64,000 nt of DNA from Bacteroidetes bacterium UBA1312 (GTDB taxonomy: Bacteria; Bacteroidota; Bacteroidia; Chitinophagales; Chitinophagaceae). Positions 55,681 to 64,000 of this stretch are shown piece by piece (the stretch's first letter is position 1; each line of letters begins with the position of its first letter). The stretch is taken from contig DBTQ01000001.1 in NCBI GenBank assembly GCA_002307135.1, positions 171,217 to 235,216 of the forward strand, written 5' to 3'. Position numbers and translations under genes: made by a program. The notes beneath the pieces are model-generated. The model was not told where the DNA came from. It saw nothing but the letters and a program-made list of their open reading frames with translations, and searched no databases.

Positions 55681-58194
55681 TTAAAAAAGTGTTGGCGATT
55701 CTGCTTCGTTTTCAGGGTTAGGTAATAATGCAATTTCTTTTATATCGCTTATCACAATCTTCTTTCCAATAGCTTTCCAGCCGGTAATTTCTGCATATTC
55801 ATACAATTCAATATTTTCTTCTATCCATTCACTCTTTTTCTTCCCACTCCTTATAATAGCAGTAGGTTCGGGAGCAGTAGATACTAGACTTAACTGGTTG
55901 CCTTCTCCATCCTTTATAAAAGAAAATTTGTTCTTTAGCGTTTGTGTTTCGATCAAAAATCTTTTACAATAATACTGATTTTGTCCAGCATCAAAATAAA
56001 TGGCACTTACAACATTCTCCGGATGAAATTTTTCAATCAAAAGAGTCTGCTCAGTCTCATAACGATTGCTCAGTTCATAGTCGGTAAGTTCATAGGTTCC
56101 GTCTTTGTAGAAAGCAATAATTTTATCGCCTTCGTTGAAACGGCCTAAAAGTTTGCCATTTTCATCTTTGTTTAGCCGCCCAGTATTCGGATCATACCAA
56201 ATTTTGAGTGCCATCAAGGTTGAACGCCCTTTCTCTTTTATTTTGATGCTTTTGATCGGATATTTTGTTACCTGATTGCCACCGGCACTGCGTCCTTTTA
56301 TATCTAATGTCTCGAAATAAAAATCGAGTGACTTGACACGAGCCTTGCTGCCTGGAGATAATGTAATACTAATCACCTCTGCTTCACCATTTGGGTTGGC
56401 TGTAAAATAAAGTACTTTACTATTGGGATTCCCTTTACTTAGGTCATATTCTTTATCCCGTGTAATCCCTGTAACATTAAATCGTTTGGCATAAGCGATA
56501 CCTGATTTTCCATCGAGATATACCATATTGTAAGTAGTACGTTCATCATTTTTTTTGAAAATATCCACATGAATGATATCCTTCCCAACAAAAGTTTTAT
56601 CCGCAACTTTTGTAACAGACATTTTACCGTCTTTTCTGAATACAATAATATGATCCAGATCAGAGCAGTCAAATATAAACTCATCTTTCTTTAATCCCGT
56701 GCCAATAAAACCTTCTTTCCAATTGACATACAATTTGGCGTTGGCAATAGCAACAGTGTTGGCCTGTATTGTTTCAAATTGTCTAATTTCGGTATTACGT
56801 TCTTTACCCTTTCCATACTTTTTGAGGATATTTTCATAATACTTAATGGCATAATCATTGAGGTGCTCGATATTGTTTTTTACTTCATTGATATTGTTTT
56901 CTACACCTTTAATATGTTCATCCGCTTTGAAAGCATCAAATTTTGAAATACGTTTGATTCGTATTTCTGTCAATTTTACAATATCATCCTGAGTAATCGC
57001 TCTTCGAAAAAGCTTTTTGTAAGGCTTTAACCCATTGTCTATAGCTGCCATTACACCTTCCCAAGTACTTTCCTCCTCTATGTCGCGATAAATCCGTTTT
57101 TCTATGAATATTTTTTCCAGTGATGAGAAATGCCAGTCTTCATCAAGTTCATTGAGCTTTATCTCTAATTCCCTTAGTAAAAGATTTTTGGTGTCATTTA
57201 CGGAATGTCGGAGTAAATCACTTATACTAATAAAATGAGGCTTATCATTTATAATAACACAAGCATTGGGTGAAATAGAAATTTCGCAATCTGTAAAAGC
57301 ATATAGGGCATCAATAGTTTGGTCTGTAGATACACCAGCAGCCAGTTGCACTAATACTTCTACATCTTTGGCCGTATTATCAGTTACGCTTTTTATTTTT
57401 ATTTTACCATTATCGTTAGCTTTAAGGATACTGTCGGCCAATTGAGATGTGGTAATCCCATAAGGTACACTCCTGATTGCAATACTCTTTTTATCGACAT
57501 CTTCGATACGAGCACGCACACGTACTTTACCTCCTCTAGCACCATCATTGTAGTTACTTACATCTATCATACCTCCGGTACTAAAATCCGGGAATAATTC
57601 AAATGGTTTGTTCTTTAAATATTTGATGGAAGCTTCCATCAATTCACAAAAATTATGAGGTAATACTTTGGTTGATAGCCCTACAGCAATCCCTTCAGCT
57701 CCTTGAGCGAGAAGCAAAGGAAATTTCATGGGTAAAGTTAATGGTTCATTTTTTCGACCATCATAACTGAGTTGCCATTCTGTTGTTTTTGCATTAAATG
57801 CTACTTCTAACGCAAACTTTGATAAACGAGCTTCAATGTAACGACCGGCAGCGGCTCCATCACCAGTCCGCTCATCACCCCAGTTTCCTTGAGTCTCGAT
57901 CATCAAATCTTTCTGACCAAGATTCACAATAGCAGCATTGATTGACGCATCGCCATGCGGATGATATTGCATTGTTTGTCCGACAATATTGGCAACTTTA
58001 TTAAATCTGCCATCATCCATTTCTTTCATGGCGTGGAATATTCTGCGTTGAACAGGTTTAAGCCCGTCATTGATAGCAGGTACTGCACGTTCTAATATCA
58101 CATAGCTGGCATATTCCAAAAACCAATTTTGGTACATGTCATTTATCATTACAGAATCATTACCGATATTATCTATTTCGTTATTTTCGTCCAT
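55681..58194 (-). CDS. parC: DNA topoisomerase IV subunit A-like (GyrA/ParC family)
   Basis: 837 residues. The N-terminal half has QRRIFHAMKEMDDGRFNKVANIVGQTMQYHPHGD and the catalytic tyrosine Y119 in AAAGRYIEARLS; a coiled-coil gate and a C-terminal propeller-like region follow, with only a partial GyrA-box-like GRSAGGNQ. The lack of a canonical GyrA box and the Bacteroidota-typical text favour ParC (chromosome decatenation with ParE). parE is not adjacent on this side. It is divergent from a Smr-domain gene. Confidence 0.92.
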   Translation of the reverse strand: MDENNEIDNIGNDSVMINDMYQNWFLEYASYVILERAVPAINDGLKPVQRRIFHAMKEMDDGRFNKVANIVGQTMQYHPHGDASINAAIVNLGQKDLMIETQGNWGDERTGDGAAAGRYIEARLSKFALEVAFNAKTTEWQLSYDGRKNEPLTLPMKFPLLLAQGAEGIAVGLSTKVLPHNFCELMEASIKYLKNKPFELFPDFSTGGMIDVSNYNDGARGGKVRVRARIEDVDKKSIAIRSVPYGITTSQLADSILKANDNGKIKIKSVTDNTAKDVEVLVQLAAGVSTDQTIDALYAFTDCEISISPNACVIINDKPHFISISDLLRHSVNDTKNLLLRELEIKLNELDEDWHFSSLEKIFIEKRIYRDIEEESTWEGVMAAIDNGLKPYKKLFRRAITQDDIVKLTEIRIKRISKFDAFKADEHIKGVENNINEVKNNIEHLNDYAIKYYENILKKYGKGKERNTEIRQFETIQANTVAIANAKLYVNWKEGFIGTGLKKDEFIFDCSDLDHIIVFRKDGKMSVTKVADKTFVGKDIIHVDIFKKNDERTTYNMVYLDGKSGIAYAKRFNVTGITRDKEYDLSKGNPNSKVLYFTANPNGEAEVISITLSPGSKARVKSLDFYFETLDIKGRSAGGNQVTKYPIKSIKIKEKGRSTLMALKIWYDPNTGRLNKDENGKLLGRFNEGDKIIAFYKDGTYELTDYELSNRYETEQTLLIEKFHPENVVSAIYFDAGQNQYYCKRFLIETQTLKNKFSFIKDGEGNQLSLVSTAPEPTAIIRSGKKKSEWIEENIELYEYAEITGWKAIGKKIVISDIKEIALLPNPENEAESPTLF

Positions 58195-58223
58195 ATTAAA
58201 TTCCAGTCTACTTTTTTCAGTTG

Positions 58224-58231
58224 CAAAAATA
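58224..58231 (-). promoter_or_regulatory. -7 element of parC
   Basis: Minus strand TATTTTTG (TAnnTTTG), 29 nt before the ATG at 58194. Confidence 0.45.
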
Positions 58232-58273
58232 TCTTTTTAGTAGAGAATAAGAATGTTGTTTTTTTATTCAAGG

Positions 58274-58281
58274 TATATTTG
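58274..58281 (+). promoter_or_regulatory. -7 element of the Smr-domain gene
   Basis: TATATTTG (TAnnTTTG), 28 nt before the ATG at 58310. Confidence 0.45.
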
Positions 58282-58309
58282 CTTAAAATACATAGGTTAA
58301 TAACGAATT

Positions 58310-59308
58310 ATGAAGTTTTCGATTGGAGATCCGATAGTAATAAATAAATCTGGTGAGGAAGGTCACATTGTGGATTTACTTGGTAATGATATGGCCGAGA
58401 TCATGATAGGTAAGACAATATTCCCAATATACCTTACTGAAATAGATCACCCTTACTTACGTTGGTTTACAGAAAAAAATAAACAAAATAAGCAGAAAAA
58501 ATATTTGCCGGAACAGTTGCCTTTAGATACAAAACCGTTGGTTAAACCCAAAATAGCTTCGGGGATTCATCTCACTTTTATGCCTATTTATCATACGGTA
58601 GACATGGAAGAAAGAGTGGAGCGTTTAAAAGTATTCGTTCTAAATGAAACCCATTATACGATACAATTTAGTTATGATGTTCGTGTAAACGATGCCAGCA
58701 TATTTAATTATGAAGGTTTAATACAACCATTCGCTGATTTGTATTTGCATTTTGTAGATTGGGAAAAGATGAATGCAATTCCTCGTTTTATATGGAAAAT
58801 AAAAGAAACACAGAATGAGAAGTATGCAGAACATTCCGATGTTTTAAAGATTCGTGCTGTCAAACTATTTGAACATATTTCCAAACTTCAAATTGAGAAT
58901 TTACCAACGTTTAGCTACCTGTTAGCTGCTGATTTTAAGGAAAAAGAAAAAGGGAAAGAAAAAATAACATTTAATCAGCCAATACCAACCACAAAATTAC
59001 CTGTAAAATCAATGAATGAAATACCAAAGTATGAATTGGATTTGCACATTGAAGCGATCATAGAGCATACAAAAGGCTTATCCAGTGCTGATATGATTCA
59101 GTTACAATTAGCGGAATTAAATAAATACTTGCGTATTGCTATTAATAATTTTCAAGATAAAATGGTGATCGTACACGGTATCGGTAAAGGTACACTTCGT
59201 CAGGAAGTACATCGAACTTTGAAAGGCATACATCAAATAGAAAGTTTCGAAAGTGGTTGGCAATCTGGTTATGGATTTGGGGCTACAATTGTTTTTTTTA
59301 AGTACTAG
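58310..59308 (+). CDS. DUF2027 / Smr domain-containing protein
   Basis: 332 residues. The N-terminus FSIGDPIVINKSGEEGHIVDLLGNDMAEIMI is a small beta-barrel, followed by the DUF2027 middle domain (HLTFMPIYHTVDMEERVERLKVFVLN). The C-terminal about 85 residues are a Smr domain with the LDLH motif and IVHGIGKGTLRQEVHRTLKG (HGxGxGxLR). Smr domains bind or nick branched nucleic acid or cleave mRNA at collided ribosomes. This stand-alone Smr protein lies in the same window as a MutS2 that lacks Smr. Divergent from parC. Confidence 0.9.
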   Translation: MKFSIGDPIVINKSGEEGHIVDLLGNDMAEIMIGKTIFPIYLTEIDHPYLRWFTEKNKQNKQKKYLPEQLPLDTKPLVKPKIASGIHLTFMPIYHTVDMEERVERLKVFVLNETHYTIQFSYDVRVNDASIFNYEGLIQPFADLYLHFVDWEKMNAIPRFIWKIKETQNEKYAEHSDVLKIRAVKLFEHISKLQIENLPTFSYLLAADFKEKEKGKEKITFNQPIPTTKLPVKSMNEIPKYELDLHIEAIIEHTKGLSSADMIQLQLAELNKYLRIAINNFQDKMVIVHGIGKGTLRQEVHRTLKGIHQIESFESGWQSGYGFGATIVFFKY

Positions 59309-59332
59309 GTTTATTCGTCAATCACAGACAAA

Positions 59333-59340
59333 TATATTTG
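59333..59340 (+). promoter_or_regulatory. -7 element of the mazG-kinase operon
   Basis: TATATTTG (TAnnTTTG), 86 nt before the ATG at 59427; no exact -33 box. Confidence 0.4.
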
Positions 59341-59426
59341 CCTAAAGTTCTTATCTTTAAAAAATTATTAATCAAAATCTTAATAGGGTAGAAAAAATCT
59401 AATTCAATTCTAATTTTTTGTTGTAC

Positions 59427-60188
59427 ATGTACGCTCAATCGATCAATAGACTTATTACAATATTAAACGAGCTTAGGGAACGCTGCCCATGGGATAAAAA
59501 ACAGACTATCCATTCTTTGCGTCCTCAAACCATCGAAGAGCTTTATGAATTGACAGATAGTATTGAGCAGGAGAATTGGACTGGGATAAAAGAAGAGCTT
59601 GGTGATATGTTACTTCATTTGCTTTTTTATAGTAAAATAGCAAATGAACAAAATCATTTTTCATTTGGTGATGTAATAGAAAATGTTTGTAATAAGCTAA
59701 TTCAACGCCATCCACATATCTACGATAGTGTTTCAGTTGATAATGAGGATGACGTAAAACGTAATTGGGAAAAAATAAAACTAAAGGAGGGCAAAACATC
59801 TGTATTAAGTGGTATTCCTAATGCAATGCCTGCAATGATTAAGGCACTTAGAATTCAAGAAAAGTCTAAGCAAGTAGGGTTTGAATGGGAAAACATCGAC
59901 GATGTTAAAGCTAAAGTTGATGAAGAAATTTTAGAGCTGGATCAAGCTGTGAAAAGTGGTGTTCATGATGCCATAGAAGATGAAATGGGAGATGTGTTTT
60001 TTGCGCTAATTAACTATTCCCGTTTTGCCAACATTGATCCTGAGCAAGCTTTAGAACGAACCAATAGAAAGTTCATGAAAAGATTCAAATATATTGAAGC
60101 TCAGGCATTGATACAAAACAAAACCTTAGACGAAATGACATTGGCAGAAATGGATGACTTATGGAATCTTGCCAAAACACAAGCATAA
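59427..60188 (+). CDS. mazG: Nucleoside triphosphate pyrophosphohydrolase MazG
   Basis: 253 residues from the ATG at 59427 (the TTG at 59418 is less likely). Two MazG domains: the first begins LREerCPWDKKQTIHSLRP-like and has TIEELYELTD and EELGDMLLHLLFYSKIA; the second has VDEEILELDQAV and EDEMGDVFFALINYSRF, giving the E-E-x(n)-E-x2-D metal sites twice. MazG hydrolyses (d)NTPs, removing aberrant nucleotides and lowering stress signals in E. coli. The kinase gene follows after 3 bp, so the two are co-transcribed. Confidence 0.95.
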   Translation: MYAQSINRLITILNELRERCPWDKKQTIHSLRPQTIEELYELTDSIEQENWTGIKEELGDMLLHLLFYSKIANEQNHFSFGDVIENVCNKLIQRHPHIYDSVSVDNEDDVKRNWEKIKLKEGKTSVLSGIPNAMPAMIKALRIQEKSKQVGFEWENIDDVKAKVDEEILELDQAVKSGVHDAIEDEMGDVFFALINYSRFANIDPEQALERTNRKFMKRFKYIEAQALIQNKTLDEMTLAEMDDLWNLAKTQA

Positions 60189-60191
60189 AGA

Positions 60192-63100
60192 ATGAAACGT
60201 AATTCATATACTATTTGGTTATTAATAAGTCTGACTCTGTGGGCTTTGTCATGTTTTTACTTTTATGCGCAGAAGGCAAAATTGCAACCTACGGCAATGG
60301 TACACACCATTGAGAATGATTTGCAAAAACGTCAGAATGAAGTTGCCACAATGTTGGGTAATAAAGAATTGGTTAATAATTTATTCGCCAATCATTTATC
60401 CGAACTCGAATTAAAGCAATTATTGTCCGAAAAATTTCTGGTTTGTGTATTTGATAGCAATCAGCTTGTATTTTGGAACGATAATAAAATTTCAGTAGAA
60501 CGAGTAGAAATTTCAACAACGCCTACTATTGTCAAACAGCATTTAAATATTTATTTGGCACAGAGGATTTATCAACAGGGGAATAGTAGAAAATACATTG
60601 ACATTTTTATCCCAATATTTCTTCATTATAATGTTGAAAATGAATATATTCAATCTCATTTTATAGCATCATCTGATATTCCCGCATCCAGCGAAATATT
60701 ATTTGCCAAAGTAATAGAATCTAGCCTTGTACGTTCATCAACAGGTACTCCATTGTTCTTTGTTCATATCAACAAGGAAGATATTAAGCCTTTGATACCC
60801 GATACACCTTTGGTTCTTTTAGTATTATCGGCAAGCTTTTTTTTAATAGTATCTATTCACTTCCTTGCACTCTATTTGTGCCGGAATCGCTCTTATATAT
60901 ATGGGACATTTTTTTTAATAATTTTAATAGCGATCATTCGCGTTATTACTTACAAATTCGGCTTGCCGTTTCATCTTCAGAGCCTTGAAATATTTTCTCC
61001 CCAAATTTTTGCTAGCGATTTTTTTCTTCCTTCTTTTGGCGACCTCTTGTTGAATGTACTTGCTTTATATTGGATTATTTCATACATGGTTGCGCAGAGC
61101 AGTAAGCAATCTAATAAGGTGACATACTTTCACAAAAGCGCCACTTTTCGTTGGCTCTTATTTATCGCAATTGCATTTGCGCTTTCCTTGTTTGCGCTTT
61201 ATTTAGAATATCTAATTCAAGCACTTGTAATGGATTCGGACATTTCGTTTGATACCAATTCCTTTAATGCAACCGATAAGTTTACCATACTCGTATTGAT
61301 AACAATAGCATTTATCGCTAGGATTTGCATTAATGCACTTCAACTTGCTAACTTAAACTTTAATAGGCTTATTAAAGATAGCAAAATGAAATATGCAGTG
61401 TTGGTCATCATTGGCATAATTTCTGTATTTGGTATCAGGTATAGAGTTATACCCAATAGACTTTGGTCATCCTCTGGTACAGAGGATTTGCTATATACAC
61501 TTTCATTTGCAATGGGGATTTTTTATCTCTTCCTAATGGATAGCAGCTTCGCAAAAAAAATGTTTATAAAGTCGGCTCTTTTCAACGTTATTTTTTGGAG
61601 CGTTTATACGAGCATAATGTGTGCCGTTTTTTTTAAATATTACATCAATCAGCAAGAACGATACATTAGTCGTATTGCATTTGCTGAAAAATTGTCTCGG
61701 CAACAAGATGCCGATTTAGAACTCAAATTTATTGATATAGCTAACCAAATAAAAAATGATACAACGTTATTTACTTGGATTTCGAATAAGAATGTGCTGA
61801 GTACTCAGGATATTTATAAGTATTTCAGCGTGTTATACTCTAGTTCCTATCTTTCAAAATATAAAGCGGATATTTTTATTTTCAAATCCAATAAAGAGCT
61901 ATTGACTAGAGAATTTTCGCAAAATTTTGATACACTTGAACAACAGATTAAGACAGCTGTGCCAACAATGAGTGATGTCCTCTTTTTTCGAAATCAAATA
62001 AACAATAATGGTGATTATTTGGCGAAAATACCCATTGCCAATAAAATGAAGGATAGCATTTTTGGCTATGTTTTTATTGAATTAAAAATTAAAAAGAACA
62101 TTACCCAATCACTATATCCTAAACTCCTGCAAGATCAAAAAGAAACTTCTAACAAAAGAAAACCAAATTATAATTATGCGATTTATACCAAAGGTGAATT
62201 AAGTGCCCAATCTGGAGACTATAATTTTAGGTTTAATATAGGTAATTTACCTGGACATCGTCAATACTGGTATTTCGATGATGGAGATTATTCTGAACTC
62301 TATTACAGAGCTACTCCAGACGTCGTTTATGTGATTGTTTATAAAGACGATTACTTGGTTGGGTTACTGACCATTTTTTCTTTCTTCTTTGTCGTTTATT
62401 TAATTGTTTGTTTTGTTGAAGGTTGGTTCAATTTGCTGTTCGCATATCTGCTAACTGGACAGAAGGCAGAATTTATCAAGAATGTAAGCCTCAGTATTCG
62501 GATTAAATATTTTGTGCTTGGATTTACAGTCATCTCTTTTGTTGTGATTGGTATATCTACAGTAATATTTCTTACAGATAGGTACAAAAATAATAGTACA
62601 AAGCAAATTGAGCAAGCGATTAGTAATATATCCGAAGTTGTTGATCAATACTTTCAATCGCATAACATCCGAATTACGGATGCAAATATTAGCAAGAAAT
62701 TGAAAGACCCCGAATTTGTTTATACCCTTTCTAATATTGCATTACAGCAAAAACTGGATATAAACATATATGATAGTAAAGGACAACTTGCTATATCTAC
62801 TCAGGACAACATTTATAATAAAGAATTGCTCTCGCGATCAATGTCGCCAAGAGCTTATAACCTTTTTGTTCAAAAACAACTGTATCGAGTCAATCAGACT
62901 GAATCAATAGGTCTCTTAAGCTTTACATCGATCTACACTTCAATTGTCAACCATGATGGTAATATTGTTGGCTATATAAATATTCCTTCCTTTTTCTCTG
63001 AAAAAGCATTAGGCAATCAGATTACATCACTTCTTACCACACTTGTAAACATTTATACGATACTACTACTACTATCTAGTATTATTACCTTCTTATTTAT

Positions 63101-63947
63101 TAATAGCCTTACTAATTCTTTAAGATTGGTTGCAGACAACCTAAAAAACGTGAATCTTAAAAAGAATGAATTGATCAATTGGCCCTATAAAGACGAAATT
63201 GGCCTATTGGTCGCAGAATACAATAAAATGGTTATTGCTGTTGAACAACATGCTATATCATTAGTTAAAGATGAACGTCAAAGTGCATGGAGAGAAATGG
63301 CAAAGCAAGTGGCACATGAAATAAAAAATCCATTAACGCCAATGAAGCTGAATATTCAATACTTGCAACAAGCCATCAATGGAAATCATCCAGACATTAT
63401 TAATATGGCGAAACGTGTATCCGCTTCTATTATTGAACAAATTGATAATCTTAATTACATCGCATCGGAATTTTCTAACTTCGCAAAAATGCCGGAGAAG
63501 AATACTGAAAAAATTGACCTTATCAGTATGCTCCAACGTATTGTTGCCCTTTATGAAAGTGAAACTGGTATTGTTGTAAAGGGAGCATTCCCAGATGTTC
63601 CTGTTATCATTTATTCTGACAAAAGCCAAATGTTACGCATCTTTACTAATATAGTTCAGAACGCAGCAGACTCTATTCCGGAGCAAGTTCATGGTGAGAT
63701 TACAATAACCCTTACCATAGAATCTGAGACTGGAGTGCTAATCACTATTGCTGATAATGGGAGTGGCGTTAGCGAAGAGATTAAACATAAAATATTTGAC
63801 CCCTATTTTACCACCAAAACTTCAGGTACTGGGCTTGGTTTAGCTATGACCAAGAAAATTATTGAGCTTTGGGGAGGGCAGATATGGTTTGAGTCAACAG
63901 AAAATATTGGGACAACCTTCTATATAAATCTTCCGTTTGGCGCGTAA
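60192..63947 (+). CDS. Very large NtrY-like membrane sensor histidine kinase
   Basis: 1251 residues. TM1 at 9-28, an extracytoplasmic domain (about 30-205), then a block of about seven membrane helices (205-480), a second sensor region (about 500-720), two more helices, a third sensor region (about 800-925), TM near 930-950, a HAMP-like linker (LVADNLKNVNLKKNELINWPYKDEIGLLVAEYNKM), HisKA with phosphoacceptor H1042 in VAHEIKNPLTPMKL, and HATPase_c with NIVQNAADSIP (N box), IADNGSGV (G1) and TSGTGLGLAMTKKI (G2). HEIKNPLTP is NtrY-like. No response regulator follows before the window ends. Co-transcribed with mazG. Confidence 0.93.
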   Translation: MKRNSYTIWLLISLTLWALSCFYFYAQKAKLQPTAMVHTIENDLQKRQNEVATMLGNKELVNNLFANHLSELELKQLLSEKFLVCVFDSNQLVFWNDNKISVERVEISTTPTIVKQHLNIYLAQRIYQQGNSRKYIDIFIPIFLHYNVENEYIQSHFIASSDIPASSEILFAKVIESSLVRSSTGTPLFFVHINKEDIKPLIPDTPLVLLVLSASFFLIVSIHFLALYLCRNRSYIYGTFFLIILIAIIRVITYKFGLPFHLQSLEIFSPQIFASDFFLPSFGDLLLNVLALYWIISYMVAQSSKQSNKVTYFHKSATFRWLLFIAIAFALSLFALYLEYLIQALVMDSDISFDTNSFNATDKFTILVLITIAFIARICINALQLANLNFNRLIKDSKMKYAVLVIIGIISVFGIRYRVIPNRLWSSSGTEDLLYTLSFAMGIFYLFLMDSSFAKKMFIKSALFNVIFWSVYTSIMCAVFFKYYINQQERYISRIAFAEKLSRQQDADLELKFIDIANQIKNDTTLFTWISNKNVLSTQDIYKYFSVLYSSSYLSKYKADIFIFKSNKELLTREFSQNFDTLEQQIKTAVPTMSDVLFFRNQINNNGDYLAKIPIANKMKDSIFGYVFIELKIKKNITQSLYPKLLQDQKETSNKRKPNYNYAIYTKGELSAQSGDYNFRFNIGNLPGHRQYWYFDDGDYSELYYRATPDVVYVIVYKDDYLVGLLTIFSFFFVVYLIVCFVEGWFNLLFAYLLTGQKAEFIKNVSLSIRIKYFVLGFTVISFVVIGISTVIFLTDRYKNNSTKQIEQAISNISEVVDQYFQSHNIRITDANISKKLKDPEFVYTLSNIALQQKLDINIYDSKGQLAISTQDNIYNKELLSRSMSPRAYNLFVQKQLYRVNQTESIGLLSFTSIYTSIVNHDGNIVGYINIPSFFSEKALGNQITSLLTTLVNIYTILLLLSSIITFLFINSLTNSLRLVADNLKNVNLKKNELINWPYKDEIGLLVAEYNKMVIAVEQHAISLVKDERQSAWREMAKQVAHEIKNPLTPMKLNIQYLQQAINGNHPDIINMAKRVSASIIEQIDNLNYIASEFSNFAKMPEKNTEKIDLISMLQRIVALYESETGIVVKGAFPDVPVIIYSDKSQMLRIFTNIVQNAADSIPEQVHGEITITLTIESETGVLITIADNGSGVSEEIKHKIFDPYFTTKTSGTGLGLAMTKKIIELWGGQIWFESTENIGTTFYINLPFGA

Positions 63948-64000
63948 TCGGGGATTCCCCCAACAGTATTTTTATTTTTTTTTTAAAATAGATTTGGTGG

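Noticed and set aside
63948..64000. GGGGATTCCCC hairpin and T-rich tract as a kinase terminator
   Set aside because: The loop is only 3 nt and the T-run starts 13 nt later; a downstream gene may follow beyond the window.
1..64000. tRNA, rRNA, CRISPR array, insertion sequence, attachment site or replication origin
   Set aside because: Intergenic regions were read on both strands; no cloverleaf, array of spaced direct repeats, transposase or inverted-end element was found.

Overview
The window is a gene-dense, AT-rich chromosomal segment of a member of the Bacteroidota, most likely a Chitinophagales/Sphingobacteriales-type organism (class-level placement is inference). The evidence is: promoters of the Bacteroidota form (TTTG, about 19-22 nt, then TAnnTTTG) in front of at least twenty genes; type IX secretion (PorX-type regulator, type A and type B C-terminal sorting domains, gliding-associated C-terminus); the large-insert form of IspG; lineage-restricted families (DUF5723, DUF4105, DUF2027-Smr); and a futalosine-type menaquinone enzyme. 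No rRNA, tRNA, CRISPR array, insertion sequence, integrase or phage module was seen.

Layout. 1-426 is the start of a truncated aldehyde dehydrogenase gene. 427-1532 is a three-gene small envelope cassette (YtxH, holin-superfamily-III/YqjE-like, unknown). 1822-7585 holds sucD, anmK, a CoA-binding protein, a DUF5723 outer-membrane protein and porX. 7674-11376 holds a Rieske lipoprotein, an S9 peptidase and an unusual exported repeat protein. 11377-11858 is the only long gene-poor stretch and may contain a small RNA. 11859-14549 is a divergent glycosyltransferase/flippase pair. 14559-18451 holds a PadR regulator with a membrane partner, a type IX-secreted SGNH hydrolase, an orphan HsdR-N nuclease-like protein and an NlpC/P60 hydrolase. 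18467-23948 is an RND efflux operon (adaptor, pump, TolC).

24223-29114 is an ispG-led co-directional group (ispG, a Cys-rich anchored protein, cyclophilin, alpha/beta hydrolase, DUF3052-OmdA fusion), followed by an LpxD-family acyltransferase and a divergent class IV aminotransferase. 30961-37671 contains a Smr-less MutS2, tandem barrel paralogues, ribBA and a second glycosyltransferase. 37748-43051 is a minus-strand run (DUF4105, alpha/beta hydrolase, type IX cargo, purB). 43179-44953 is the classical yceD-rpmF-plsX operon. 45042-50315 holds DUF58, yggS, a DUF4440 protein, yjjG, rpoZ, bamD and pheS. 50409-58194 holds an epimerase, trmH, a small lipoprotein, mqnE, an M43 protease, a bifunctional-nuclease-family protein and parC. 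58310-63947 holds a Smr protein, mazG and a very large NtrY-like sensor kinase.

Functionally this is mostly housekeeping (TCA cycle, isoprenoid, riboflavin, purine, phospholipid and lipid A synthesis, translation, DNA topology, outer-membrane assembly) mixed with envelope and secretion genes: PorX is the regulator expected to control the export route used by the three sorting-domain proteins here. I did not find a convincing undescribed defence or mobile system. The most unusual items are the repeat protein at 10279-11376, an intrinsic terminator embedded in the coding sequence of a convergent gene (29032-29062), overlapping divergent promoters at 30078-30095, several near-leaderless promoters, and the Smr-less MutS2.
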